A program made the translations under genes and the position numbers. The notes under the pieces were generated by a model. The model saw only the letters and a list, made by a program, of their open reading frames with translations, was not told the origin of the DNA and made no database searches. 64,000 bases of DNA, taken from assembly GCA_015680685.1 (NCBI GenBank), contig MNCI01006577.1:444944-508943 (forward strand), written 5' to 3'. Source of the stretch: Gnetum montanum. Its lineage: Eukaryota > Streptophyta > Gnetopsida > Gnetales > Gnetaceae. Shown here piece after piece: positions 1 through 10,599 of this stretch; the stretch's first letter is position 1, and the number at the start of each line of letters is the position of its first letter.

Positions 1-230
1 TCACCTTGTCAGCATAGGAGATAAAACCAAAAAGACATAAAAATCATATACCTCAAACTTACTTAACCATATAACCGTGACAAATACAAGTAAGTCTGGG
101 AAGACAACAAACGATTAACCTTAAGTGTTCCATGAGGCATGTAGGCACTTAGTCTGCGAAGTTCAACCAGATCGCGTGTGTAACGCTCGTATTCGTATGG
201 TTGAGTGCAGGGGTACCTCGCCACTCATCA
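1..230 (+). repeat. 5' LTR of element A (3' part only)
   Basis: This stretch matches the last ~230 bp of the solo LTR at 4719-5529 with scattered substitutions. It ends in GGGGTACCTCGCCACTCATCA, the terminus shared by this LTR clade, and a primer-binding site follows directly. The rest of the LTR lies outside the window. Confidence 0.9.
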
Positions 231-231
231 T

Positions 232-249
232 TGGTGTCGTTGCTAGGAA
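232..249 (+). other. Primer-binding site (tRNA-Asp type, decayed)
   Basis: TGGTGTCGTTGCTAGGAA starts two bases after the LTR end. It matches the tRNA-Asp primer site known from Athila/Tat elements (TGGCGCCGTTGCCGGGGA) at 13 of 18 positions. Every mismatch is C-to-T or G-to-A, as expected from deamination of methylated cytosines. Confidence 0.75.
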
Positions 250-374
250 CTAAGTTTTTGTGCGCTAAGTAGAACATAGGAATTATCCACATCGTTGGGA
301 GCTTAAACCAACCCTTAGGGTTAATTAAAAAAAAAAATTATATAACGGTTAATCAGCACACCAAATAAGACACA

Positions 375-2708
375 ATGTCTTCTTCTTCTCATAAAAGAAA
401 TTCACCACCTAGGGATCACACAAGAGACCGTCGGCAATCTAACACACATAACCAAAATTCGCTAGTTCCTCAGGAATTTAGTGTGGTATATATTCATCCC
501 GATGAGAATATACCCAACTTTACTTTTATCCTCCATTAGGATGAACAGCTGCATTGGCGTGATTTGCAAGGTAACATAGTGTAACCCCAGATCGTGTAGT
601 TTCCAAGATGCTCCTTCGTGCGCTTGCATAGATAGACATGACACAGCTATATGCTAAATACATTGCAGAAGATTATAACACAAGGGACTACCATCCCACA
701 GAAGTGCAACATCAATAGGACTTACGGTAGGAGAGTCGCCACACATCGTTGAAGGGTAAAGGCCCCCGTAATGCTTCGCCCGTCATAAGAGAAGTTAAGG
801 GTGGTGAACCTATCTTAATAGATTCTTCACAAGATGATGTTCCCCCTCCTAATGATAGTGAGGAGGTGGGGTATCAGAACCTACACTCCACGATACACAA
901 CCCTGGTTCTGATCCCCATGAATACTAACTGTTCACTGAGGGAACAAAAACACATGACAAGGATGGGCATTCTAATCATCATCACGATTAGGGTCATAGC
1001 CAACGAAGAGAAGGTAAGAAACATCATCATGGCAATAGTTCTCCTTCTTCTTCCCCTTCATCACATCATTCACCCTCTCCTTCCACATCAAGGCATAGTC
1101 ACAAAGAACATAATGGTGAGGATAAGGGTAAGCAAAATGAGAGACCTTGACGAGAGAGTCGAGAGTGAGGACGAGGGCAGTCTAGAGAGTCTAGGCATGG
1201 TAGAAGGGAAAGTAGGGAACAACGTAGGCATCATAGATGTCATGAGAGAGATGACCATGAAGAACCCCTACTTGCCACCTGAAGTATGTTAGATATTATA
1301 GAGGTAGTTAGAATACCTACAAGGCATCAAAAAGATAGCCAAATCAAGAGATTACATATGAATAATATCCCACGCTTTGAAGGGGGATATAACGCTGATC
1401 CACAAAATCATTTACAGGCATTCCATAATGTCTGTGCCTTGCAAATATTGAGAACGAGTGTAAGAAATTAAGGTTGTTCCCTAGGACACTCATAAAAGAA
1501 GCGGAGAGTTGGTACCGGTCCTTAGAGTTGGAAACCATTAGGAGGTGGAGTACAATGCTAGAATTGTTCAACGATAAATACCAAACATACTCCAAAGTGT
1601 TCAACTTGCGTAAGCAGATCCAAGGATGGAAGTAGGGTACTCATGAACCATTGGATGCTGCCATGGGCTAATATTATGCATTGCTACATCGTTGCTTGGG
1701 CCATGGTTATGCACAATGGGATCAACTACGCCACCTCGTAGATGGGCTAAGACACGAAACTAGGAGAACCCTTGGGAAATATGCCCAAGGGAGATTATCA
1801 GAACTTAGATCCCATGAAGTTCATAGATTGTTGGAGCAAGTAGCTAAAGAAGAAGGGGAGCTACAAAAAAGAGAAAGCGTGGAAGAATATAATTGTGATC
1901 CTTCCCTCTGAAAGAAGGGAGTGAGATTCTACAATGAAGAGGATGAGTCACCACTCAAAGAGTTGATGAATAGAAAAACCTTGCAGCTTCAGAAATTAAC
2001 AATGGAAGTGGCGGCTAAGGTAGATCAGATACATGACTCCTTAGACAGTAGACTTGAACTTGTCCTAAAAATCGTAGAGGAGTCTAAGGAGGAATGAAGT
2101 AGTGACCATGATAAGAAAAAGTAGAGAGATTAAGGCCATGCACGTGATAAGGATAAGGGAAAAATGACTATTGCTGATGAGGTTATGGATTCTGACATAG
2201 ATAATGATGGTGGATGTGAGATTTGCCAATATGACCATCCTAAGGGATGTTCCCTAATAATCTCACATTTGCAAGAGTCCAGGGTATATGCACTCAACCC
2301 AAGACTTAACAGACGACAAGCACCTCGAAGGTTACCTTATCCCCAAGGTAACCCAAGGTAGTTCCACCAATCGTTAACATATTATCCAAGTGGAACTCCA
2401 CCACAACCTATCGAGCAACATCAGTAGTGGAAACACCCACAGTCATGGGGGATGCCACTGCCTAGACAACAATACCCTTACCGACAACCAGACCTGTATG
2501 GCTACTACGTGCAGTAGCCAGTTTCTCCAAGTGACTCTATGGGTCACGCAACCCCAAAACATCACTACCAAGTTTAGGAGTATTTTAGGACTCCTTCTCC
2601 TCCGGGAGACACACCACATACATACCAATCCATCCGCCACTGTTACGCCGGTAGTTCCACTACCTCCCTTTCCAACAATGCAAGGGGAACTCCCCACTAA
2701 ATCGTAGC
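375..2708 (+). pseudogene. gag: Athila-type gag, decayed (element A)
   Basis: The probable start is the ATG at 375 (MSSSS...), matching the start in element C (57085) and the MSS start in D. An N-terminal domain with a VVYIHPDE..P.FTFILH motif is followed by a Ser/His/Arg-rich linker at about 1000-1250. The capsid core at about 1340-1900 contains IPRFEGGYNADPQNHLQAF, a W-rich segment and GHGYAQWDQLRHLVDGL. A cysteine/histidine motif (C-X2-C-X3-H-X3-C) lies at 2215-2250, and then a Gln/Pro/Tyr-rich tail. The frame is interrupted by several stops, mostly where siblings have CAG, CAA or TGG. Gag would form the particle shell; this copy cannot make it intact. Confidence 0.85.
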
Positions 2709-2879
2709 AACGTAATGCTATGAGAGCTGTAAGCCTTCAATCCACTACTAGTTCTGACAATCGTACAAAGAGAAGATCTTTCTTTAGAACCAGGAGTCCA
2801 AACAAGCTCTCACAACCACAAGCAGTTGAGTCTATGACCACTCCTCCAAAAAATAAGGCTTCGGAGCTCCCTTCAAACC

Positions 2880-3734
2880 CAACATAACTCAATGCATATG
2901 GTTATGTTAACACATACCGTTACCGACTAGATCAAGGTAGGCCACCTTCCCAAGAAACTCTCTAACCCTAGAAGTCCCTTGATCTACCTCCAAGTCATTG
3001 GGAATGAACCTCATAAGGCTCTTCTCAACTCAGGTTCCGGAGTCAACTTAATCTCACAAGAAATGTATCAAGCCTGGAACCTTCCTCCACTCAAGAAGAG
3101 CAATATTCAACTAGAGCTAGCTAACCAGTCCATCACCATTCCCTTGGGATGGGTGGAGGACATCATTACCATTGTGTGTGGTTGGTCATACCTAGCTGAT
3201 TTCTTGGTGATAGAAGTCAACATCAATAAAGGGGACTTCCCAATTATAATGGGAAGGGCATGGCTAAGTACAATAGATGCATGCCCAGGAATCCGTGATT
3301 TGTCCTTGAAAATATCTAAGATAAACATTTATGGAAAGATCAAGAAGAAGAAAGTTCCATGCATCACATAAAGTGACTTAGAGGGTGATGACATGGAGGA
3401 ATGCTCAACATCTCCTGCATGTAACTGGTATGCACCAGAGGACAACATACAAAGGTTCCTGTATGTAGCAAGCACACAATAAGAGAACACCCAGTGGTTG
3501 ATAGCTGATCAAGAAAGCAGCCCACCAACATGCATGGAACAAACTGGGGGAACAACTCATGCCCACAACAAAGTCATAGATACATTGGAGTATGAGCATC
3601 GCCGACTTCCACCCCTTAACCTGAAAACATCAATCAGGAGAAGTTGGACACTTTTAAGAAATTCAAAAAGGCGCTCATTATTTTGGCTCTCTCCCTTTCC
3701 ATTCAGTCATGGGCGAGATGGCCACCTATGCTGA
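2880..3734 (+). pseudogene. Retropepsin-like protease joined to the pol C-terminal tail (element A)
   Basis: The open stretch at 2979-3371 is an Athila-type aspartic protease: YLQVIGNEPHKALLNSGSG, then a hydrophobic strand and PIIMGRAWL near the end. The catalytic Asp of D-S-G is Asn here (codon at about 3027), so the enzyme should be inactive. Downstream the sequence runs to a terminal SHGRDGHLC and stop at 3732-3734, which is the extreme C-terminus of pol in C, D and E (SHGG..H.C). Nothing resembling RT, RNase H or integrase lies between. The internal deletion therefore joins protease to pol tail. Compared with C, A lacks about 100 bp more at this junction. Confidence 0.8.
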
Positions 3735-4477
3735 TCATTCGGGGCCCTCAATTCTTTTTAGTTTTTGTTTTACACATATTTGTTTTGCACATTTTTGTTT
3801 TACAAATTTGTTTAAATTTTCTTGTTTTTGTTTTACAACATTGTTATACTTTTTCATTTCTTTGTGTGTGTGTGTGTGTTATCCATCTTGTAAGTTTGTC
3901 ACCCAATAAGTGTTCCTCATGATGGTATGAATTGTTTTCCTATTGATTGCTAATGGTTGGTTTTTACCTCTAAGTTATGATGTTGATACTAAGGTATGGT
4001 TCTTTTGATATGACAGGCAATGAGTCCACTTCATCCATACATCCACAAATTTCTATGGTCTCTCCCAGCTTGGAACTGTACAGTCCCTTTTTCAATAATC
4101 AGAACTATAACAAATCGATGACTGGGCATTTCTCAAACCAAGGAGGGACTCAAGGATTGCAAAGGGTGTGACTTCAAGGAAACTTGATGCGTTTGTGTTG
4201 GCCATTCTCTTGGGTGCTTGAATGTTTTCTTCTTGAGTTTTCTTACTGTTTCGACGTTACCCACTTATCAAGAAGATGAGCACATAAAAATAATAAGTCT
4301 TTGCATGGTGTGGTTCTCATGCATAAACACATAAAAAAAACAAGAAAAAAAAATAGTGAGAATTCAAAGCACACCCCTTAGACGAAATAATCATTTGGGC
4401 TACAAGCATTGGTTATGGAACTAAAATAAAAATTTTCCCTCTAACTAAGGCCCTTCTTGTTTCCCATTCTCTCCTCA
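3735..4477 (+). other. 3' noncoding region of element A
   Basis: A U-rich tract with repeated TTTTGTTTTACA motifs (about 3763-3860) is followed by a (GT)n run (3866-3882). A block conserved with C and E comes next: TACTAAG (3987-3993), a T-rich stretch, then AG|GCAATGAG (AG at 4015-4016). The ATG at 4020 opens a 33-codon frame (4020-4121). The sequence aligns with C until about 4477, then stops at a rearrangement junction. Confidence 0.6.
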
Positions 4478-4718
4478 AGGATGTTGAGAACATTCATTGT
4501 CTTCCCAACTACACTTGTGAAGCTTAAGGATATGGTTTAAGTGTAATTAAGGCACATGATTTTTATCATTTTATGTTTTGTAAGTTTAATGACCTACAAC
4601 AAGAATGAAAGGTAGAGAATTTTAAGATCTAATTCATCTATTGTCTAGCTAGCCTAACATAAGTACTCATTCCCACTTTCCAGAAACATCTTGAACATGT
4701 ATAGTGTTGCTAAGCTAC
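4478..4718 (-). repeat. Minus-strand LTR fragment (left part), interrupted by the solo LTR
   Basis: The reverse complement aligns with the 3' half of the element E/D LTRs (for example ATTGTCTTCCCAACTACACTTG and CTAACATAAGTACTCATTCCCA). It continues at 5535 after the inserted solo LTR. Its own left terminus is missing because of the breakpoint with element A. GCTAC at 4714-4718 is the target duplication of the solo LTR. Confidence 0.7.
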
Positions 4719-5529
4719 TGATGGGACATGATATCGCATGGGCTGCGATATCGCATCCCTCGTGATATCGCGTACACAATATTACAGTGTGTCGCCAAAT
4801 CTATAAATAAGAGGCGAATCTCCCTTGTTTCTCAGTTTAGGCCTAGACCGTAGCGAAACTCTGGTAGTTTTTCCTCTCTAGAGATTGAATAATTTCCATT
4901 TGCCTACAATAGGAGCTCCAAAGTGAACAGATCTTTATTCGAGCAAATATTGTACCTAAACACAAGTTTGTGTACGGAAATAAAGACGAACTTCTTGGAT
5001 AAACCTTGTAGTGCATGGACTAAGCTAATTAGGATTTTAATTACTGTTAATTATTTTTTATCATTTAAATACTTTATTAGTTCATTAAATCTCTCTCAAC
5101 CCTTCTCTCCTGGTTAAGTGCATTCAGTACGACCGCTTCGAGCACGTGCGTTACGCTTGGTGATCCCGATAACGAATAGCGTTTGGTAACCAAGGTTGCA
5201 TTGGTTCAGGGTGTGAATGGTAAGTGGGAACGGATACTGATGCTAGGTTAATTAAGGCTTAGTTAGTTAGTTAAATTAGTTAATTAGTCTCTTCACCCTT
5301 CACCTCATTAGCATAGGAGATAAAATTGAAAATACATAAAAATCATATACCTCAAACTTACTTAACCATACAACCGTGACAAATACAATTAAGTCTGGGA
5401 AGAAAATGAACAATTAACCTTAAGTGTTTCATGAGGTGTGTAGGCACTTAGTCTGTGGAGTTTGACCAGATCGTGCGTGTAACGCTCGTATTCATATGGT
5501 TGAGTGTAGTGGTATCTTGCCACTCATCA
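4719..5529 (+). repeat. Solo LTR of the A/C subfamily with target-site duplication
   Basis: This 811-bp LTR starts TGATGGG and ends CCACTCATCA. It is flanked on both sides by GCTAC (4714-4718 and 5530-5534), a 5-bp target-site duplication. Three GATATC-type palindromes (about 4730-4775) precede a TATA box, CTATAAATAA, at 4801-4810. Because the duplication directly flanks one LTR, it is a solo LTR produced by recombination, not the 3' LTR of element A. Confidence 0.9.
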
Positions 5530-5534
5530 GCTAC

Positions 5535-6041
5535 CAAATGTTAAACATTTCTTGGTTACCAAGTGCTACACGTATGCTCAAGGTGGTCATGCCTGTGTTA
5601 ATTAACAACTAGAAATTAATTACTTAATTAAAGTGCATTGAAATGAAGTGCATGAAAATAAAGTGCATTGAAATGAAGTCCATGAAAATATAGTGCATGA
5701 ATATTAAATGCATCAAGGAAACATTAATCTATTCTTAGTGCTGCAAGCATGATCAAAAGGATTTGTTTTTATTCCTGTTACATTACTATTCTCAAGTACA
5801 TCAGTGCTTGAACTATACACACTCAGACTCTTGTTGCGAGCACTTAGAAAATATTCTAACTTTAGAGAAAATAAACTACAAGAGCTTCGCTATCAATGAC
5901 AAAAGCTAATATGAAAATTATGAGCCCCAGCACTATATTTATAAGCTAACATATACCCCATGATATCAGATATTCGACATCGCATCTTGGGCTCTGTCAT
6001 TGGGTATCTGATATCAGAGCTAGTTAAAACATTATTTATCA
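5535..6041 (-). repeat. Minus-strand LTR fragment (right part)
   Basis: This continues the LTR begun at 4478. Read on the minus strand it starts TGATAAATAATG, has GATATC-type palindromes (about 5960-6025) and a TATA-like ATAAATATAG (about 5935). Its R/U5 part resembles the D and E LTRs. The terminus at 6041 directly abuts the primer-binding site of the next LTR, with no internal element sequence between. Confidence 0.7.
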
Positions 6042-6057
6042 CCTAGCAACAACACCA
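6042..6057 (-). other. Primer-binding site of the LTR at 6058-6908
   Basis: The reverse complement reads TTGGTGTTGTTGCTAGG directly next to the LTR end TGATGAG. This is the same tRNA-Asp-like site as in element A. Only the site survives; the rest of the internal region is gone. Confidence 0.65.
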
Positions 6058-6908
6058 ATGATGAGCAGCAGGTGGTCCTATGTCCAACCATATGAATCAC
6101 AAGTTTTCATGCATGATTTGGTCAAATTCCATGGATGGGACTAGTTGTGGCATCTAGATTGTTAAGCATTGATTATAGGATGTTGTCTTTCCACTTGGAC
6201 TAGTGGTAGCTTTGTCACATATGGGTTAGTCCAAAGTGAGCCATATGATAATTGATGTTTTTGCGGCCTTATGATAATCTTAACAATAATGGAGAAATTA
6301 ATTATTTAATTTAACTAACAATAAGAAAGTAAATCTAAACTATCCTAGAGCAATTAGCATCAGATCTTGGCTTACCATACACATCTTAGGCTCATGTAAC
6401 CATTACTGGGATTACCAAACATTATGCTACTAGGTGAACCAAGCAATAACACTACTAGGATTACCACAGAATTTCACTTAAATTCTCAAAACTAATTGTA
6501 CTTATTCTACTTTACTAATGAACAAGAAAGTAAAGTATTTGGAAATGTAAATGATTAAACTAAGAAAACAATAAAAACTATGCTAAGTAAAACTAAGTAG
6601 ATGCTACATTGATGAAAAGTAATCTTGACCTTTATTTTTGAACATGAACTGTGCCCAAGTACACTTTGCTCAAATAAAGATTTCATACAATTACTTAACA
6701 CCACACTACAAGCATTCAAGAGTTTACTTAAGGATAGAATGAAAAGTTCTTTGAGTCATGCCCTCAAGTGCTATATTTATAGATAGGCATGCATCCCACA
6801 ATATCGAATATCCAATGATGTACCATGTGCTCCAATATTGGGGCTAAGATATCAAGTATCCAATATTAGGGATCTAATATCTTAGCCTATGGAAAACACA
6901 ATTTATCA
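6058..6908 (-). repeat. Minus-strand 5' LTR, B-like subfamily
   Basis: This 851-bp LTR starts on the plus strand with TGATGAGCAGC and ends ATTTATCA. The minus-strand order is terminal TGATAAAT, a cluster of AATATTGG/GATATC-type sites (about 6795-6895), and a TATA box (TATAAATATAG, about 6770-6785). Its R/U5 part resembles the B LTRs more than the D/E LTRs. With the primer-binding site at 6042-6057 it is a 5' LTR whose element has been lost. Confidence 0.75.
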
Positions 6909-7562
6909 ACTTTTAAAAGACAGTGTTGATTCCAACATTCTCATGCTTGGCATGGGGCCATGAAGTTTAAATTTTTCTACCACTAGGGCTTAGAGTCCTA
7001 TGATCATCAATTATACGTTATTGAGACAACTAATACTTGGGTGCATGATGAGACTACTAGTTTATTAGTTGTGAGATTTACTAGATAAGTTATAATAGAA
7101 AAATATTGTCAACCCTTTAGTTACCTTAACAAGTTTGTCCATGTGCTTCAGTTTAGTTACCAAGATGTGTTGCTTTATTTACCATTAAGGTAAAATATAT
7201 ATTTCCATTGCTAAAGGTAATAAGGATTATTATTATGATTTTTCATAGGCTAATTCTCAATGTGATTCTATGCATGCTTATTTAACGATGATGTGCTGTT
7301 GAAATGGTCTGAGCAGTGTCTCTTGCATGCTCCACTTAAGCATGCTGGCAAGCATAGGCTTCCTTTGGGGAAACAAGGCTTCAAACCATAAGCTATGCAA
7401 AGGGGATAGCACATCAAATTTTTAGATTCAAAGCCCTACGTGACCACATGCTTTTAGTGCTTCATGCCCCAGAGCCTTACATTAATTGTTCTTGATGGAA
7501 TAATATTCTATGTTCTCATAATGAACGAAGAGGGAAGGATTAACTCTGCCATTGCCATAATT
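6909..7562. other. Unassigned flanking DNA
   Basis: AT-rich sequence between an LTR and the copia element. I see no coding pattern, repeat or structure I can name. Confidence 0.5.
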
Positions 7563-7567
7563 GGTAC

Positions 7568-8007
7568 TATTATTCCTAGTCACTTACACCAATATAATAT
7601 TAAATTTAAGGAAAACTACATAAATTAAAAAGACACAGGGGAAAGTTACCCTAGGCAAAACCTTCAAGGTGAAAAATCCTAGTAGAAAATCGACTGTTGG
7701 ATCATCAGCAACTATACAACTTCAAGAATCAAACATAGATAGAATCAATGAGAATAATAGAGAAGAATTTTAGGGAGGATTACAACTTAGACAATGGCCA
7801 TTGTTGTGTTATATTGTTATGTCTAGGATGCTCCCTTAGATCTCCTTATATATTGATCAGGTTACAAAATAAAGCCAAAAATAAAAGGGATAAGATAGTT
7901 TATTTTGGTGGGGATATGCATGGGACAAAATATAAAATAGATAAGAATATAACAAGGTAGAAATATTCAAACAAAATCATGGCATATTTTCCTTCATCCA
8001 CCTTACA
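7568..8007 (-). repeat. 3' LTR of the copia element
   Basis: This 440-bp repeat pairs with 11432-11866. On the minus strand it begins TGTAAGGTGGATGAAGG after the purine-rich GAGGAAGAAT tract. The two LTRs differ by many substitutions and small indels, so the insertion is old. Confidence 0.9.
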
Positions 8008-8009
8008 AT

Positions 8010-9570
8010 TCTTCCTCTTGAAGGTAAAGCTGCTTTGAAGGACAATCCAGACAATTTTTAGGAAATTAGGTTAGAAGAAGACCAAATGTTGATCGGCACT
8101 AGAGAAACTTTTTAGCAGGAGTTGACTTTGTGAGTACATCTACAAGATTTATTTCAGTAGATATTTTATTCAAAAGAATCCTTTGCTTTTCAATTTCCTT
8201 CTATATATAATGATATTGTATTTCAATGTCCTTCATTTAGGAATGAAAGGTTGGATTCTTGGATATGCTTATGGTACGTTAACTATCACAACCAATATTA
8301 ATCAGGGTTTGAGTGATGCCAAGTTCATCTATTAGCCTTTGAAGCCATATAGCCTCTTTGCATGCCAAGTTAGCAACAACATATTTAGCTTCAGTGGTAG
8401 ACTAAACAACACAAGATTGGTTTTGACTTTTCCAAGGAACAACACCACCAAAAAGATTAAGCACATATTCACTAGTATATTTCCTATTATCATTATTACC
8501 ATCCTAATCTACATCAATGAAGCCATAAATTTCATTGGAATCATTTTTATAACAAACCCCATAATTTGAAGTACCATGAAGATATCAGAAGACTCGCTTC
8601 ACTGCAATCTAGTGTTGTTTCCTTGGATTAAACATATACTTATTAAGTTTTTCAATAATTAAGTAATATCAAGTCTAGTAGAGAAAATTGCATGCATTAA
8701 ACTACCAATAGCACTAGCATATGGAATTTTAACCATGAGCTCTTTTTCCTTGCTTGTCTTTGGGCATTGTTCAATTGAAAGTTTAATACCAGTTTCACAT
8801 GGTGTAGTCATAGGCTTACAATCATGCATATTAAATTTTTAAAAAATATTTGCAACATATGTAGACTGTCCAAGCCAAATCCTTTCATTAGCCCTATCCC
8901 TTTTAATTTCAATGTCCAAAATTTTTGTGTTGCACCAAGATCCTTCATCTCAAATTGAAAAGATAGATGAAGTTTCAACTCCTGAATATCATGTATGTTA
9001 TTACCTACTATCAACATGTCATCAACATATAGTAGCAAGATAACATATTTTCACTTGTATCTTTAACATACATATAGGAGTCTTCTACACTTCTAACGAA
9101 GCCAAGATTTATCATGTGGTCATTAAACTCTTTATTCCACATCCTTGGTGCTATTTTGAGCACATTTAGTGATTTTAATAATTAACACATCATATGCTCT
9201 TTTCCTTTAATTTCATATCCTTCAAGTTGAAGCATATATATTTCTTCCTCAAGATCACCATTAAGGAATGTTGTTTTCACATAAATTTTTTCAAGTTGAA
9301 GATCATAAACAACTTTGATAGTTAATAATGATCTCATGGATGTTAATTTTACTCCTGGAGAGAAGATTTCATCATAATCAATCCCCTTTCTCTAAGAAAA
9401 TCATTTAGCTACAATTCATGCTTTATATTGATCCCCAAATTTTATTTTGTACACCCATTTATTTTCAATGGGTTTTCTCTCTAATGGAAGCGTAGTTAAT
9501 TTCCAAGTTTTATTTTTTTGAATTGATGACATTTTAGCATCCATTGCTTGTTTCCACTTTGCATTTTGCA
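8010..9570 (-). pseudogene. Copia reverse transcriptase and RNase H, decayed
   Basis: The minus-strand frame contains LLYVDDMLIVG near 9000-9038, the copia RT catalytic motif Y-V-D-D. It is followed by LSFQFEMKDLG, also typical of copia RT. The RNase H part at about 8140-8700 is recognisable only as broken segments. Many stops and frameshifts make it non-functional. Confidence 0.8.
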
Positions 9571-9922
9571 TAGATGAACATGCCTAATCATATGTTGATG
9601 GCTCATTATTTTCAATAAATAAGACATATTCTTCTAAATGTGAAGGTAATCTTTGTATACATGTTGAATGTTTTAAATGATCCTATTTACTTTGTTATTC
9701 ACTTAAACTATATTATCCCTCTTTATGTGATGTATCTTCATCTACCATGCTATCACCATCCTGTTTGCTAGGGGCAACATCCCTAGTTGAGGGAGGAAGA
9801 TCCTCAGAGATTTCATTATTAATTTCAACAGGCACATACATAGGAGTTACATCATTTGAAGGATTTTTAGTATTTGAAGATTCCTCCTTTATAGACCCAC
9901 ATTTTTATCTAAAGATGACATC

Positions 9923-10250
9923 TCAACTATAAATAACCCTTTTAGTTTGTGGGTTATACAACTTATAAGCTTTGACATCATGTCCATAGCCAAGAAAAAT
10001 ACATTTGAAAGACTTAGAGTCTAATTTGGACCTATTAGATTTTGGAACATGTACATAGGGTTCACAACCAAAAATTTTCAAGTAGTTTAAATTAATGGAC
10101 CTACCACTCCAAACTTCCTCTAGAATTTTTCCATCAAGAGTTGATGAAAGAGATCTATTGATAAGATAAAAGGTAGTCATTACTACTTCACCCTAGAAAC
10201 ACTTGTGGAGATTAGATTCATTGAGCATACATTTGACACATTCCATCAAT
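9923..10250 (-). pseudogene. Copia integrase C-terminal remnant
   Basis: Minus-strand frames read VVEHFNQTLMECVKCMLNES and then GRSINLNYLKIFGCEPYVHVP and FKCIFLGYGHDVKAYKLY. This is the end of the copia integrase core and its C-terminal GKGY-type region. The zinc domain and catalytic D-D part that should lie between this and the protease at about 10450 are missing. Confidence 0.75.
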
Positions 10251-10439
10251 GTTTGATTGAAGTGCTCTACTACTTTATTTTGTTCATAACTCCTTGGAAT
10301 AATCTTTTACCTTTAAATTCCTTACTCTATTTTAATTCTAGAAGCCAAAAGAGATGAACCATGCAATAGTGAACTTTTTCCACCTCTAAAGATAACTATT
10401 AGTCCTAGGTCATCCAATTCACTTTCCATAACCTAGAAC

Positions 10440-10580
10440 TTTGCATAAACCATCGTTGTCCATTCTTACCATCCCAAGATAAGATTATATATACTCACTA
10501 AACCAATCAACATGTGGAGTGTAGTGATGAGATGCACCCAAGTCCACATACCATGAATTTGTATTAGCATTATCTTAAGA
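10440..10580 (-). pseudogene. Copia protease fragment
   Basis: The minus strand encodes SWYVDLGASHHYTPHVDWF, matching the copia protease signature W-x-x-D-x-G-A-S-x-H with Leu in place of Ser before Gly. It lies between the zinc knuckle and the integrase remnant. Confidence 0.7.
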
Positions 10581-10599
10581 TGAGACAACATACAAATCT

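Larger units (their letters stand above)
1..4477 (+). mobile_element. Element A: truncated non-autonomous Athila-type (Ty3/gypsy) retrotransposon, gag-PR only
   Basis: The order on the plus strand is the tail of a 5' LTR, a tRNA-Asp-like primer-binding site, a gag with several stops, a protease, a short stretch of the pol C-terminus and a long noncoding 3' region. No RT, RNase H or integrase core lies between protease and pol tail. The left end is cut by the window. The right end breaks at about 4477, where sequence aligning with the 3' noncoding region of element C gives way to an LTR on the opposite strand. The LTR and internal sequence are the same subfamily as element C and the solo LTR at 4719-5529. 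Confidence 0.85.

Noticed and set aside
2443-2697. Minus-strand open frames over A, C and D gag tails
   Set aside because: They mirror the Gln/Pro/Tyr-rich gag tail on the opposite strand, which leaves few stops by composition.
3866-3882. (GT)n microsatellite as a feature of interest
   Set aside because: Short, and it lies in a U-rich tract. Ordinary microsatellite.
4719-5529. 3' LTR of element A
   Set aside because: GCTAC flanks this LTR on both sides and the sequence just left of it is an opposite-strand LTR, so it is a separate solo LTR.
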